From contig NZ_AP022573.1 of NCBI RefSeq assembly GCF_010729105.1, positions 558,001 through 622,000 of the forward strand: DNA of 64,000 bases, read 5' to 3'. Numbering within the stretch: the first letter of the stretch is position 1; each line of letters opens with the position of its first letter. The position numbers and the translations under genes are program-made. The DNA is from Mycobacterium saskatchewanense. GTDB taxonomy: Bacteria; Actinomycetota; Actinomycetes; Mycobacteriales; Mycobacteriaceae. Under the pieces are notes generated by a model. It ran no database searches. It saw nothing but the letters and a program-made list of their open reading frames with translations, and had not been told where the DNA came from. This document shows, piece after piece, positions 8,676-18,791 of this stretch.

Positions 8676-10196
8676 ATGAGCGCGAGCGCACAAACCGGAA
8701 CCATCACCACCCACGTCCCGGCACGGCTGGACCGGCTGCCCTGGGCGGGGTTCCACTGGCGCGTGGTCATCGGGCTCGGCGGCGTGTGGATCCTCGACGG
8801 GCTCGAGGTCACGATGGTCGGCAACGTGTCGTCGCGCCTCACCGAGAAGGGCAGCGGCATCAACCTCGACCCTGCGCAGATCGGCGTGGCGGCCGCGTTC
8901 TACATCGCCGGGGCGTGCCTGGGCGCGCTGTTCTTCGGCCACCTGACGGACCGGTTCGGGCGGCGCAACCTGTTCATGCTGACCCTCGCGCTGTACCTGG
9001 TCGCCACGGTCGCCACCGCGTTCGCATTCGCCCCCTGGTATTTCTTCATCGCGCGCTTCTTCACCGGCGCGGGAATCGGCGGAGAATACGCGGCCATCAA
9101 CTCGGCGATCGACGAGCTGATCCCGGCCCGGGTGCGCGGACGCGTCGACCTGGTGATCAACGGCACGTATTGGCTGGGCTCGGCCGCCGGGGCGGCCGGC
9201 GCGCTCGTGCTGCTCGACACCTCGAAGTTCCCGGCCGACATCGGCTGGCGCCTGGCGTTCGGCATCGGCGCCATCTTCGGCATCTTCGTCCTGCTCGTCC
9301 GGCGCAACGTCCCCGAAAGCCCGCGGTGGCTGTTCATCCACGGGCGCAACGACGAGGCCGAACAGATCGTCGGCGAGATCGAAGGGCAGGTCGAGCGCGA
9401 CACCGGCCGTCCGCTGCCCGAGCCGGGCGGCCACCCCCTCAAGATCCGCCAGCGGCACTCAATCTCGTTTCGGGAGATCGCCACGGTGGCGTTCACGATG
9501 TATCCGCGCCGCGCGGTCCTCGGGCTGGCGCTGTTCATCGGGCAGGCTTTCCTCTACAACGGCGTGACGTTCAACCTCGGCACGCTGCTGACCGGCTTCT
9601 ACGGGGTGCCCTCGGGGAAGGTGCCGGTGTTCTTCATCGTGTGGGCGCTCAGCAATTTCATGGGCCCCTTGGCGCTGGGGCATCTGTTCGACACCGTCGG
9701 GCGCAAACCGATGATCACGCTGTCCTACCTCGGTTCGGCCGCCGTGGCCGTGGTGCTCGGCATCATGTTCTTGAACCAGACCGGCGGCGTCTGGGCGTTC
9801 ATCGGCGTCCTGGCGGTGACCTTCTTCCTCGCCTCCGCCGGCGCGAGCGCCGCGTATCTGACCGTCAGCGAGATCTTCCCGATGGAGACCCGGGCTTTGG
9901 CCATCGCGTTCTTCTACGCGGTGGGCACCGCGATCGGCGGCATCACCGGTCCGCTGCTGTTCGGGCAGCTGATCAATTCCGGTCAGCGCGGCCAGGTGGT
10001 CTGGTCGTTCCTCATCGGGGCGGTGGTGATGGCCGTCGCCGGCCTGATCGAGCTCTGGCTCGGCATCGCGGCCGAACAGCGCCCGCTGGAAGACCTCGCG
10101 CTGCCGTTGACGGTGGCCGACGCGCACGACAGTGCCGCCCACGACGCGGAGGCGTCGGGCGCCGCCGGTGGCGGCGACCGCGGCCTCAGCGATTGA
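8676..10196 (+). CDS. MFS transporter (sugar/aromatic-acid porter type)
   Basis: A 506-residue, 12-helix major facilitator. It has the cytoplasmic loop motif [11 protein letters not shown] between helices 2 and 3, an [20 protein letters not shown] segment in helices 4-5, and the PESPRWL motif before the central loop. PESPRWL is typical of sugar and aromatic-acid:H+ symporters. The start is set at ATG 8676 (MSASAQTG) behind GGAGCC; an earlier in-frame start would add 72 residues of non-family sequence. The long polar C-terminal tail (about 35 residues) is probably cytoplasmic. It faces the amidase gene across a shared promoter region and precedes glutamine synthetase III. Confidence 0.85.
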   Translation: MSASAQTGTITTHVPARLDRLPWAGFHWRVVIGLGGVWILDGLEVTMVGNVSSRLTEKGSGINLDPAQIGVAAAFYIAGACLGALFFGHLTDRFGRRNLFMLTLALYLVATVATAFAFAPWYFFIARFFTGAGIGGEYAAINSAIDELIPARVRGRVDLVINGTYWLGSAAGAAGALVLLDTSKFPADIGWRLAFGIGAIFGIFVLLVRRNVPESPRWLFIHGRNDEAEQIVGEIEGQVERDTGRPLPEPGGHPLKIRQRHSISFREIATVAFTMYPRRAVLGLALFIGQAFLYNGVTFNLGTLLTGFYGVPSGKVPVFFIVWALSNFMGPLALGHLFDTVGRKPMITLSYLGSAAVAVVLGIMFLNQTGGVWAFIGVLAVTFFLASAGASAAYLTVSEIFPMETRALAIAFFYAVGTAIGGITGPLLFGQLINSGQRGQVVWSFLIGAVVMAVAGLIELWLGIAAEQRPLEDLALPLTVADAHDSAAHDAEASGAAGGGDRGLSD

Positions 10197-10332
10197 CCGA
10201 CCGTCTCGCGTTCGCAACCAACGCGGACCTATCTTTGACACCGGTGTAACAAGTTCGGCATCGAACCTTCCTACTGTAGGGCGGTCCATCTTCCGTACCG
10301 GGAACACGGACCTCCCAGCGATAGGAACTCCA

Positions 10333-12510
10333 TTGAGCGGCAACGCAGTCCGCCTCCAGGCGATCAACAACGTCGAGGCATACATCCCACCGGCCATCAG
10401 TTTCGTACCGGGCGAAGCCCCGGGCGAGGTATTCGGCTCCAACGTGTTCACCAAAGCCGAGATGCAGGCGCGGCTGCCGAAGTCGGTGTTCAAGTCCGTC
10501 GTCGCGACCATCGAGAAGGGCGTCAAGCTCGATCCCGCGGTCGCCGACACGGTCGCGGTGGCGATGAAGGACTGGGCGCTGGAGAAGGGCGCGACGCACT
10601 ACGCGCACGTGTTCTACCCGATGACGGGGCTGACCGCCGAGAAGCACGACAGCTTCCTCGAGCCGGTGTCCGACGGCCAGACGCTGGCCGAGTTCGCCGG
10701 CAAGACGCTCATCCAGGGCGAGCCCGACGCTTCCAGCTTCCCGTCGGGCGGGCTGCGCAGCACCTTCGAGGCGCGCGGCTACACCGGCTGGGACGTCACC
10801 AGCCCCGCGTACATCCTGGACAACCCGAACGGCAAGACGCTGTGCATTCCCACCGTGTTCGTGTCGATGACCGGTGAGGCGCTGGACTACAAGACGCCTC
10901 TGCTGCGCAGCCAGCAGGCGATGGGCACGCACGCCGAGCGGATCCTGCGGCTGTTCGGCCACACCGAACTCAACAAGGTCGTGTCGTTCTGCGGCCCCGA
11001 GCAGGAGTACTTCCTGATCGACCGGCACTTCTTCCTCGCGCGCCCCGACCTGATCAACGCCGGCCGCACGCTGTTCGGCGCGAAGCCGCCCAAGGGGCAG
11101 GAGTTCGACGACCATTACTTCGGTGCGGTGCCCGAACGCGTGCTGGGCTTCATGATGGACACCGAGCGGGAGCTGTTCAAGCTCGGCATCCCGGCAAAGA
11201 CCCGGCACAACGAGGTTGCGCCAGGCCAGTTCGAGGTGGCGCCCATGTTCGAGCGGGCCAACATCTCCTCCGACCACCAGCAACTGCTGATGACGGTGTT
11301 CAAAGGGGTGGCCAAGAAGCACGGCATGGAGTGCCTGTTCCATGAAAAGCCGTTCGCCGGCGTCAACGGGTCGGGCAAGCACGTCAACTTCTCGATGGGC
11401 AACTCCGAACTGGGCTCGCTGCTGGTTCCGGGCGACACCCCCCACGAGAACGCCCAGTTCCTGGTGTTCTGCGCCGCGGTGATCCGCGCCGTGCACAAGT
11501 TCGCCGGCCTCCTGCGGGTGTCGGTGGCGTCGGCCACCAATGACCACCGGCTGGGCGCCAATGAGGCGCCGCCGGCGATCATCTCGATCTTCCTCGGCGA
11601 ACAGCTCGCCGACGTCTTCGAGCAGATCGCCAAGGGCGCGGCCACGTCCTCAAAGGGCAAGGGCACCATGATCATCGGTGTCGACACGCTGCCCCCGCTG
11701 CCGACCGACGCGGGCGACCGCAACCGCACCAGCCCGTTCGCGTTCACCGGCAACAGGTTCGAGTTCCGCGCGCCCGGCTCGGGGCAGACCGTGGCCGTGC
11801 CGATGATCGTCCTCAACACGATCATGGCGGATTCGTTCGACTACATGGCCACGATGCTCGAGCAGGCCGTGGAGGCAGGTGAGGACTTCGACGTGGCCGT
11901 GCAGAAGCTGCTGACCGACGTGATCACCGAACACGGCGCGGTGGTCTTCAACGGTGACGGCTACTCGGACAACTGGCAGATCGAGGCGGCCGAGCGGGGC
12001 CTGCCCAACCTCAAGACGACGCTGGACGCCATCCCCGAGCTGATCAAGCCCGAGGCGGTCGAGCTGTTCGCGAAATACGGCGTGTTCAACGAACGCGAAC
12101 TGCACAGCCGCTACGAGGTCCGGCTGGAGCAGTACGCGCTGACCATCGGCGTGGAGGCCAAGCTGGCGCTCGAGCTCGGCACGACGGTGATCCTGCCGGC
12201 GGCGCTGCGCTACCAGACCGAGCTTGCGCAGAACGTCGCGACCCTCAAGGCCGCTGGTCTGGAGCCCAGCATGGCTGCGCTGGAAGCGGTTTCGGCTCCT
12301 ATCACCGATCTCGAAGCGGGCCTGTCGGCGCTGAAGGCGGCGCTGTCGGACCACTCCGCCGAGTCGGCGCTCGACGAGGCCAAGCACGCCCAGGATGCGC
12401 TGCTGCCGGCCATGGCAGCGGTGCGCACCGCCGCGGATGCGCTGGAAAGCGTTGTGGCCGACGACCTGTGGCCGCTGCCTACCTACCAGGAGATGCTCTA
12501 CATCCTCTAA
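10333..12510 (+). CDS. glnN: type III glutamine synthetase
   Basis: This 725-residue protein has the size and motifs of the large GSIII class, not the roughly 470-residue GSI. Visible landmarks are [44 protein letters not shown], the ATP/glutamate loop [16 protein letters not shown], and [14 protein letters not shown]. It condenses ammonia and glutamate with ATP. I chose TTG 10333 because AGGAAC lies just upstream and the protein then begins shortly before the first conserved block ([16 protein letters not shown]). The C-terminal 150 residues form the long helical extension typical of GSIII. The gene stands alone; a nitrogen-regulated promoter was looked for but not established. Confidence 0.9.
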   Translation: MSGNAVRLQAINNVEAYIPPAISFVPGEAPGEVFGSNVFTKAEMQARLPKSVFKSVVATIEKGVKLDPAVADTVAVAMKDWALEKGATHYAHVFYPMTGLTAEKHDSFLEPVSDGQTLAEFAGKTLIQGEPDASSFPSGGLRSTFEARGYTGWDVTSPAYILDNPNGKTLCIPTVFVSMTGEALDYKTPLLRSQQAMGTHAERILRLFGHTELNKVVSFCGPEQEYFLIDRHFFLARPDLINAGRTLFGAKPPKGQEFDDHYFGAVPERVLGFMMDTERELFKLGIPAKTRHNEVAPGQFEVAPMFERANISSDHQQLLMTVFKGVAKKHGMECLFHEKPFAGVNGSGKHVNFSMGNSELGSLLVPGDTPHENAQFLVFCAAVIRAVHKFAGLLRVSVASATNDHRLGANEAPPAIISIFLGEQLADVFEQIAKGAATSSKGKGTMIIGVDTLPPLPTDAGDRNRTSPFAFTGNRFEFRAPGSGQTVAVPMIVLNTIMADSFDYMATMLEQAVEAGEDFDVAVQKLLTDVITEHGAVVFNGDGYSDNWQIEAAERGLPNLKTTLDAIPELIKPEAVELFAKYGVFNERELHSRYEVRLEQYALTIGVEAKLALELGTTVILPAALRYQTELAQNVATLKAAGLEPSMAALEAVSAPITDLEAGLSALKAALSDHSAESALDEAKHAQDALLPAMAAVRTAADALESVVADDLWPLPTYQEMLYIL

Positions 12511-12535
12511 AGACGCGGGCCCCCTTCGGGCTGTG

Positions 12536-12757
12536 GGCCAGGTGTTCGCGGGCTACCGCGTCCTGCGTGTGCTCGGCTCGGGCGGCATGGGCCAGGTCTG
12601 TCTCGCGGCGCACCCGCGGTTGCCGCGTGAGGACTGTCGCATCCCCATATCGTGCGCGTCCACGGCCGCGGCGTATTCGAGGATCTCGATGGACTACGTG
12701 GCCCGCACCGACGCCGGGCGGGTGCTGCGCGAGCATTGCCCGGACGGGATGCCGATC
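12536..12757 (+). pseudogene. relic of a PknF-like Ser/Thr protein kinase N-lobe
   Basis: Kinase subdomain I is intact in one frame: FAGYRVLRVLGSGGMGQV, then LAAHPRLPRED. The stretch that should carry the invariant lysine (ALKVL) is missing. The reading then moves to another frame for HPHIVRVHGRGVFED and returns to the first for ISMDYVARTDAGRVLREH. These blocks, in this order, are the signature of the PknF/PknI-type mycobacterial kinases. The catalytic loop, DFG and C-lobe are absent. The relic lies between glutamine synthetase III and the convergent intact pknE. It is a decayed kinase gene, not a working one. Confidence 0.8.
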
Positions 12758-12842
12758 GTCGGCGATTGGCGCTCGAACCGCGACCGTATCGGCAACTTCG
12801 GCGAACGCAAGCGGCACCGAGGCGCAAGCGCCGCCCCAATGT

Positions 12843-14648
12843 TCAGCCGACCAGCTTGGTGAGCCAGGTCGCGTCCTGGTAGTTCACCGCGGACGTGCCG
12901 TCCCACACGAACGGCGTCGCATTGGCGTTGAGTCCGGACAGCGTCGTATACCCGTTGGCCGCCTTCGCCTTGGCGGTGCCGACGTCGTCCCCGGACTTGA
13001 TGCAGGTGATCACGCCGGGGTCAACACCGACGGTCTTGGCCAGTTGGGCCAGCTCGCCGTCGGTGCGATCCTCCGCGGCGCCCTCCTGCGGCTGGAAGCT
13101 GCTCGCGAACAGGCCGGAGTAGAAGCCGGCGTACAATTTCGGATCATTCTGCGCCGCAACGCAATACGAGGCCGCCACCGCCCTCGTCGAATAGGTCTTG
13201 CTGTGCGACTTGTCATCGAGGAAGTCCAGCAGGTGATAGCGCACGGCGAGCTTCTTGTTGTTCACGGCCGTGTCGATGTCCGCGGAGTTCGACCGGATGA
13301 AACTCCCACACGGCGGGCAGATGGGTTCGTTGAAGATGTCGATGGTGGTGGACGCCGCCGAGCTGCCGACATACACGCCGTCATCGAGGACCCGCAGCGC
13401 GACGGCGTCCGGTGGCGGCGGGGGCGACGCGGGCGTCGTCTCGGCGGAGTCCGACTGCCACGGACGCACCAGGGCCAGGACCAGTCCCACGACGGCCACC
13501 ATCGCGGTGGCGGCGATCCCCACCCACAGCCAGGGGCTGCGTCGGCGCGGTGGTGGCTGCCCCCACGGCGGCGGTCCGGCACTTCCCGCATCGCCGGTCG
13601 CCCAGCCGGTGGGGCCAGCCCACCCGGTCGGCTGGTGCGCCGGTACGCCGGAACCCAACGGCGGGGCGGGCCAGCTTTGGACCGACGGCGGAGCGTGCGC
13701 TGCCAGCGCGGGCGGCACGGCCGCAAAACCACCGGGCGGCTGGCCGGCGAGCGCGGCGGGCAGCCCGGCAACCTGGCTGCGCTGCAGGATGTCGGTGGCG
13801 CGGTCCTGGTCGGGGCTGGCTAATGCTGCGTACGCGGCCGCCGACAGGTCGCCGCAGGTGGCGTACCGGTCGGCGGGATCCTTCGCCATCCCGCGGGCGA
13901 TCACCCCGTCGAAGGCTGCGGGGATGCTCGGGCGCGCGGCGCTGGGCCGCGGGATCGGTTCGTTGAGGTGCCCGCCCATCACGCTGAACTGATCACCGCT
14001 GTAGGGCGGCGACCCGGTCAGGCATTCGTAGAGCACACAGGCGAGTGCGTAGATGTCGGCCCGGTGACTGACCTCGGCCTCCCGGAACCGTTCGGGGGCC
14101 ATGTACTTGACCGTGCCCACGGTCGTCCCGAATTGGGTGAGCTTCTCGTCCGAAGTGGCGCTGGCGATCCCGAAGTCGACGAGGTAGGCGAAGTCGTCCT
14201 TGCTCACCAGGATGTTCTCGGGCTTGACGTCCCTGTGTAGCACCCCGGCCGCGTGCGCGGCGTCGAGCGCGGAGCCAATCTGGCGGACGATGGCCACCGC
14301 CCGCGGCGGCGACAGCGGCCCGTAACGCTTGAGCGTGCCGGCCAGGTCTTTGCCGTCGATCAGCCGCATGTCCACGTAGAGCTGGCCGTCGATCTCGCCG
14401 AAGTCGTGGATCGGTACGACGTGCGGTTCGTGCAGCCGCCCCGCGGTGCGGGCCTCGCGCTGCATCCGCGAGCGGAACACCGGGTCGTTGGACAGGGTCG
14501 GCGACATCAGCTTCAGCGCGACGATGCGCTCCCGCACCGTGTCCTCGGCTTCGTAGACGTCGCCCATGCCGCCGCGTCCCACCAGCCGCCGCAGCAGATA
14601 CGGCCCGAACTGCGAGCCTTCCCGCGGACCCGCGGTCGTGTCACCCAT
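12843..14648 (-). CDS. pknE: transmembrane Ser/Thr protein kinase with DsbA-like extracellular domain (PknE)
   Basis: A 601-residue receptor-type kinase closely matching M. tuberculosis PknE from memory (566 residues there). The N-terminal kinase domain has the glycine loop LVGRGGMGDVYEAED, catalytic Lys (VALKLM, about residue 46), HRDVKPENIL, DFGIASA and GTVKYMAPERF. A Pro/Gly-rich juxtamembrane linker of about 100 residues follows, longer than in Mtb. Then come one membrane helix near residues 390-412 and an extracellular thioredoxin/DsbA-like domain with an ICPPCGSF redox centre. PknE is linked to redox and nitric-oxide stress in Mtb. ATG 14648 is chosen because an upstream ATG adds only a basic leader. 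A degraded kinase relic lies immediately downstream. Confidence 0.93.
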   Translation of the reverse strand: MGDTTAGPREGSQFGPYLLRRLVGRGGMGDVYEAEDTVRERIVALKLMSPTLSNDPVFRSRMQREARTAGRLHEPHVVPIHDFGEIDGQLYVDMRLIDGKDLAGTLKRYGPLSPPRAVAIVRQIGSALDAAHAAGVLHRDVKPENILVSKDDFAYLVDFGIASATSDEKLTQFGTTVGTVKYMAPERFREAEVSHRADIYALACVLYECLTGSPPYSGDQFSVMGGHLNEPIPRPSAARPSIPAAFDGVIARGMAKDPADRYATCGDLSAAAYAALASPDQDRATDILQRSQVAGLPAALAGQPPGGFAAVPPALAAHAPPSVQSWPAPPLGSGVPAHQPTGWAGPTGWATGDAGSAGPPPWGQPPPRRRSPWLWVGIAATAMVAVVGLVLALVRPWQSDSAETTPASPPPPPDAVALRVLDDGVYVGSSAASTTIDIFNEPICPPCGSFIRSNSADIDTAVNNKKLAVRYHLLDFLDDKSHSKTYSTRAVAASYCVAAQNDPKLYAGFYSGLFASSFQPQEGAAEDRTDGELAQLAKTVGVDPGVITCIKSGDDVGTAKAKAANGYTTLSGLNANATPFVWDGTSAVNYQDATWLTKLVG

Positions 14649-14854
14649 CGCCCGACTCCTCACCCCGCCGGCCGCGTGCCGCAAACCGATCGGAAGCGTC
14701 CTCGCCCTACCGGCCGGCGCGACGCCGGACGCGAGTACGTGGTGGCATGCCAGGCATAAGGCTAATGGTTACGGCGACCGGCGGGCATGGTGAATCGGGA
14801 AAGCCAGCTAATCCGGTCAGCGGGGGAGACGGGCTCCTCGGCGGGGCGAGCCGC

Positions 14855-15196
14855 TCAGCGGCGTTCCTCGTCACCGCTGCGGCGTTCGCCGAGCCCTTCA
14901 CGCGACAGCGCCCTGACGAAGCCGTACGCCTGCATTCCGGCGGGGCCGGGATTCTTGACGATCCAGTCGTTGATCTTCGTCAGGGCGTTGGCCAGGTCGT
15001 CACGCCTGACCCGGATCAGGTAGGTCTTGCGGTCGTCTTGCGGGTCGTCGAGCGATTCGGCGACGGCCACCGGGTTCTTGAAGGCGTACGCAATTCCATG
15101 TACGGCATCGTTGTTCAGGGCCCAGTGCAGCTCGCCGGGCCGCAGCCGGTTCACCGCCAGGTTGCGGTATTCGTCCTCGCCGGTTGGATCGCTCAC
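14855..15196 (-). CDS. small hypothetical protein
   Basis: A 113-residue soluble protein starting at GTG 15196, with AGGAGG about 12 bases upstream. The composition is acidic to neutral, with a regular mixed alpha/beta look (TYLIRVRRDDLANALTKINDWIVKNPG) and a polar, charged C-terminus (GERRSGDEERR). There is no signal peptide, membrane segment or cysteine cluster. I do not recognise the family. The codon pattern is GC3-rich like its neighbours. It sits between pknE and the RibD-C reductase, all on the minus strand, but the gaps (about 200 and 150 bp) do not argue for an operon. Confidence 0.6.
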   Translation of the reverse strand: MSDPTGEDEYRNLAVNRLRPGELHWALNNDAVHGIAYAFKNPVAVAESLDDPQDDRKTYLIRVRRDDLANALTKINDWIVKNPGPAGMQAYGFVRALSREGLGERRSGDEERR

Positions 15197-15350
15197 GTGG
15201 CCGATGGTCCTCCTGTGTGTGCGACAAGGGTGCGACGACGGACTGAAGGCACGGACTGGGCATGTCGCGCAGGCAATTCGATTAGGCGTCTCCCCAAACT
15301 CTCATCATAGGAAGCAGCCGGACTCGGTGCATGCCGAGCGGCGGGCGCGC

Positions 15351-16061
15351 TCAGCGCCGATACCGCAGAAACAGGTAGTCGTCGTGGGCCAGCACGTGCT
15401 CGAGCCGCATCGTGTGGGGCGCGGACAGCCGGGCCGGGTCCAACCGGCGCCCGACGGGCTGGCTCCCGGCCAGCTTGGGCGCGAGCGTCACGCAGATCTC
15501 GGCGATGGCGTCGGCCTCCACCAACTCGTCGAGGAGGGTGGGGCCGCCCTCGCACAGGATGCGGGGCATGCCCTGCGCGCGCAGCGACGCCACTGCGCCG
15601 GCCACGTCGACGGATTCCTCCCCGGCCACGAGGACCCGTCGGTCGTCGTCGAACCGGCGCCGCCCCGCCGCCGCGGCGCAGGTCACGAGGATCGGTGGTT
15701 GGTCCGGGTCAGTGAAGAGCCGGGCGGGAACCTCGCCGGTGCGGGTGACCACGGCGATCGGGGGCGGCGCGGGCCGACCCTCGGCACGCCGCCACGCGCG
15801 CTGCGCGTCGGTGAGCCACACCGGCCCGTAGTTCTCGGCGCGCGCGGTGCCGGCGCCGACCAGCACGACGTCGGCGAAACAGCGCAGCGTCCGCAGCAGC
15901 CGCTGGTCGGTGGGATCCGACAGCGGGCCGGCGCGACCGCCGAACGCGGCGGCGCCGTCGGCGCTGAAGATCATGTTGGCCCGCACCCCGTCCGGCGCGT
16001 CGGTGTAGAACTCCTCCAGTTCGGCGATGCCGTCGACGGCACCGACCTGGGTCGGCGGCAC
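15351..16061 (-). CDS. RibD C-terminal domain reductase (pyrimidine reductase / DHFR-like)
   Basis: A 236-residue protein consisting of the RibD C-terminal reductase fold alone, with no N-terminal deaminase domain. Typical blocks are VRANMIFSADGAAAFGG, the NADPH-binding VVLVGAGTARAENYGPV, and RILCEGGPTLLDELVEADAI. Stand-alone proteins of this type, like mycobacterial Rv2671, resemble dihydrofolate reductase in fold and use NADPH. Rv2671 has been linked to antifolate resistance as a DHFR substitute; whether that holds here is inference. The gene follows the flavin reductase gene with a 3-bp gap, so the two are probably cotranscribed. Confidence 0.85.
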   Translation of the reverse strand: MPPTQVGAVDGIAELEEFYTDAPDGVRANMIFSADGAAAFGGRAGPLSDPTDQRLLRTLRCFADVVLVGAGTARAENYGPVWLTDAQRAWRRAEGRPAPPPIAVVTRTGEVPARLFTDPDQPPILVTCAAAAGRRRFDDDRRVLVAGEESVDVAGAVASLRAQGMPRILCEGGPTLLDELVEADAIAEICVTLAPKLAGSQPVGRRLDPARLSAPHTMRLEHVLAHDDYLFLRYRR

Positions 16062-16064
16062 TGG

Positions 16065-16562
16065 TCAGGCCTCGTGGCCGGGTTGCAGGTGGTGCACGTC
16101 GCCGAAGGAGACCCATTCCCGCAGCTTCTCCGGTGGCTTGCCGTCGATCGGCGCGAGCAGGTGGCCGACGTGATCTCCGAGGGTGAAGCGGTCGACGATC
16201 TTGCCGGCGAACCACGCGGCCGCGTCGTCGAGGATGGGCAGGCCCTCGGGGCCGGCATGCCAGGAGCAGCGTTCGAACTTGTCGATCTTGTCGCTGGTCT
16301 GGCTGCCGAACAGCTCCACGACGTCGAGGTGGTCGCGCTCGAAGACGTGCACCGCGAGGTGATCGGCGTCGGCGGCCACGCGGAACGTGTGGTTGCGCTT
16401 GGACAAGCCCACCAGGAAGCGGGGCGGGTGGATGCTGGTCTGGCTGGCGAAGCCGACCAGACAGCCCGACGGGACGCCGTGGGACTGCGTGGTCACGACG
16501 AACATCGGGTAGTTCAGCAGCGCCACCAGCTCTTCAAACGGCTCGATCCCCGGCTCCGCCAC
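16065..16562 (-). CDS. flavin reductase family protein
   Basis: A 165-residue flavin reductase-like split-barrel protein. It begins with FEELVALLNYPMFVVTTQ, continues with GCLVGFASQTSIHPPRFLVG (FMN-binding strand-loop) and has the conserved LAVHVFERDHLDVVELFG block. Such proteins reduce FMN or FAD with NAD(P)H and pass the flavin to a monooxygenase, or act as FMN-binding oxidoreductases. The stop lies 3 bp before the RibD-C reductase gene in the same direction. No flavin monooxygenase is adjacent; the HsaA-like monooxygenase 30 kb away lacks a neighbouring reductase, but linking the two would be speculation. Confidence 0.82.
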   Translation of the reverse strand: MAEPGIEPFEELVALLNYPMFVVTTQSHGVPSGCLVGFASQTSIHPPRFLVGLSKRNHTFRVAADADHLAVHVFERDHLDVVELFGSQTSDKIDKFERCSWHAGPEGLPILDDAAAWFAGKIVDRFTLGDHVGHLLAPIDGKPPEKLREWVSFGDVHHLQPGHEA

Positions 16563-16622
16563 GCAATCCGGCCTTCCCTTCGGCTGAAGGGGAATCGTAT
16601 CGCGGCGATCCCGGCGACGCCG

Positions 16623-18791
16623 TCAGAGCAGCTTCTCCACCGTGATCGGCAGATCCGTGACGCGTTTGCCGGTGGCGTTGAACACCGCGTTGGCGATGGC
16701 CGCCGGCACCCCGACGATCACCAGTTCGCCGAGCCCCTTGACGCCGATCGGGTCGGCGATCGTGTCTTCGGCCGCCAGGAAGGCCGCGTCGAGCGCGGGA
16801 ACGTCCGCGTTGACGGGTACCAGGTAATCCGACATGTTGGCGTTGACGATCCTGCCGTCGCGGTGGTCCAGCTGCGTCCCCTCCAACAGCGCCATCCCGA
16901 TGCCGCCGACCATGCCACCGATCGCCTGGCTGTGTGCGAGTCGGGGATTGATCACTCGTCCCGCGTCGTAGCACGCGTAGATGCGGCGGATTCGCACGGT
17001 CGCAAGCAACGCGTCGACCGCGACCTCGGCGAAGACGGCGCCGTAGGCATACATGGAGTAGCGCTTGTCGGCGTCGTCGGGCGTCCATGTCTGCCGGGAA
17101 TCCAGGTCGCGCCAGCCGCGGCGGCGCAACAGGTCCCGGTAGGACTCGCCGCGCTCCGGTGCGTTCGTCGCATACATGCGGCCCTCGGCCACCGCGACGT
17201 CCTGCGGGCGCAGCCCGCTCAGCGGCGAACCGGGATCGGTGACGGACGTGCGAATCAGCCTGTCGCGCAGCATGTTCGCCGCGGTCGATACCGCCGAGCC
17301 GACGCTTGCCATGGTGCGTGAGCCCGAGTGCGGCGGGGCGGGCGGATAACGGCTGTCGCCGAGGGCAAATCGCACTCGGCCCAGCGGCACGCCGAGGGCA
17401 TCCGCGGCGACCTGCGTCATCGACGTGTACGTGCCGGGCCCCATGTCGCTGGTCGCGCTCTGCACCTCGACGCTGCCGTCGGCGAGAATCCTTGCCAGGG
17501 CGCTGCATTCGCCGCGCGAGGTGTGATAGGCCGCCCCGGCCACACCCAGGCCGACCAGCTGGTCCCCGTCGCGCGCCGCACCGGGCACCGGATTCCGCCG
17601 ATTCCAGCCGAAACTTGCCGCGCCGTGCCGCAGGCAGTCGGCGAATCGCCGCGTGGAGAACGGCGTGCCGCTCGTCTGGTCGAGCGTGGGTTCGTTGCGC
17701 AACCGCAGCTCGACCGGGTCCCTGCCCAGCCGATGCGCGAGGTCGTCCATGCCGCATTCGAGCGCGAACATCCCGGTCACCGCGCCGGGGCCGCGCATAT
17801 ACGTCGGCAGGTTGACGTCGAGCGGCACCACCCGGTATGTCGAGCGCACGTTGGGCACGCGGTACAGGAACCGGGGGTTGCCGACCAGCCCGTCCTCGTA
17901 CGTGCCGTATCTCGCGGTCTCGGTGCGCCCCTCGTGGATCATGGCACCGAGCTGCCCGGAGCGGTCGGCGCCGATCGCCATGCGCTGGCGGCTGGTCGGC
18001 CGATATCCGATCCCGCTGTACATCTGCGCGCGGCTCAGCACCAGCTTGGCCGGCCGTTGCGTCCGGCGGGCCACGAACGCCGCCAGCAGCTGATGCGGCC
18101 AGGTCTGCCCGGCGCTGCCGAACGCGCCGCCGACGAACGGTGAGATCACGCGGACGTGGTCGGCGGGCACGCCCATCGCCTCGGCATACGCGCGTTGCGC
18201 CGAACTGATGCTCTGCACCTTGTCCCACACCGTGAGCCGGTCACCGTCCCACTTGGCAACGGTCGCGGGCAGTTCCATCGCGTTGTGGTTGTTGCGGGCG
18301 ATGCTGAACTGCAGGTCGGTCACCACCGCCGCGTCGCGCATCGCGCCGTCCGCGTCGCCGCGGGCATAGTCGCGGGTGTTGCGGCCCGGCTGCGGAACCG
18401 CCTGTGGCGCATCGACATCGGTCAGTGAAGGCCTGGTCGAATAGTGGACGTCCACGAGCGTCGCCGCGTGCAGGGCCGCTTCGAGGGTGGCGGCGACCAC
18501 CACGGCGACCGGTTGCCCGAAGAAGGCGACGGCGCGGGGGTCGAACGGCAGTTTGACACCGGCGAAGTCGGACAGCACCCGCAGCACGCCGGGCCGGCGC
18601 AGGGCCGCATCGGACGATACCCGCTCCACGCGGCCGCGCCCGACCGTGCTGCACACCAGCGCGGCGTAGACCAGGCCGGGAAGCTGGTTGTCGGCCGCGT
18701 AGGCAGCCTTTCCGGTGACCTTGAGTTCCCCGTCGACCCGGGTGACCGGTTCACCGGAGACGATTCGCGCGGCGGGCAGTGGGCGCGTCAT
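16623..18791 (-). CDS. paoC: aldehyde oxidoreductase molybdenum-binding subunit (PaoC-like)
   Basis: A 722-residue xanthine-dehydrogenase-family large subunit, close to the length of E. coli PaoC rather than the longer CoxL/XdhB. It starts with the alpha/beta hammerhead domain (VTGKAAYAADNQLPGLVYAA). Molybdopterin-cytosine-dinucleotide contacts follow (SPFVGGAFGSAG, MRGPGAVTGMFALECGMD, TSDMGPGTYTSMTQVAAD). The active-site Glu is in GVKGLGELVIVG near the C-terminus. The substrate is probably an aldehyde or N-heterocycle. Its start overlaps the stop of the FAD subunit gene by 4 bp. No XdhC/PaoD-type chaperone gene is adjacent, although this enzyme class normally needs one for cofactor sulfuration. 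Confidence 0.88.
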   Translation of the reverse strand: MTRPLPAARIVSGEPVTRVDGELKVTGKAAYAADNQLPGLVYAALVCSTVGRGRVERVSSDAALRRPGVLRVLSDFAGVKLPFDPRAVAFFGQPVAVVVAATLEAALHAATLVDVHYSTRPSLTDVDAPQAVPQPGRNTRDYARGDADGAMRDAAVVTDLQFSIARNNHNAMELPATVAKWDGDRLTVWDKVQSISSAQRAYAEAMGVPADHVRVISPFVGGAFGSAGQTWPHQLLAAFVARRTQRPAKLVLSRAQMYSGIGYRPTSRQRMAIGADRSGQLGAMIHEGRTETARYGTYEDGLVGNPRFLYRVPNVRSTYRVVPLDVNLPTYMRGPGAVTGMFALECGMDDLAHRLGRDPVELRLRNEPTLDQTSGTPFSTRRFADCLRHGAASFGWNRRNPVPGAARDGDQLVGLGVAGAAYHTSRGECSALARILADGSVEVQSATSDMGPGTYTSMTQVAADALGVPLGRVRFALGDSRYPPAPPHSGSRTMASVGSAVSTAANMLRDRLIRTSVTDPGSPLSGLRPQDVAVAEGRMYATNAPERGESYRDLLRRRGWRDLDSRQTWTPDDADKRYSMYAYGAVFAEVAVDALLATVRIRRIYACYDAGRVINPRLAHSQAIGGMVGGIGMALLEGTQLDHRDGRIVNANMSDYLVPVNADVPALDAAFLAAEDTIADPIGVKGLGELVIVGVPAAIANAVFNATGKRVTDLPITVEKLL

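Noticed and set aside
10235..10277. TTGACA (10235) with TACTGT (10272) as a promoter for glutamine synthetase III
   Set aside because: The spacing of about 31 bp is far too long. A GlnR-type site was also looked for near GTAAC (10246), but the second half-site does not match.
16065..16562. Flavin reductase as the HsaB partner of the HsaA-like monooxygenase
   Set aside because: It lies 30 kb away beside a RibD-type gene, and nothing in the sequence ties it to HsaB.
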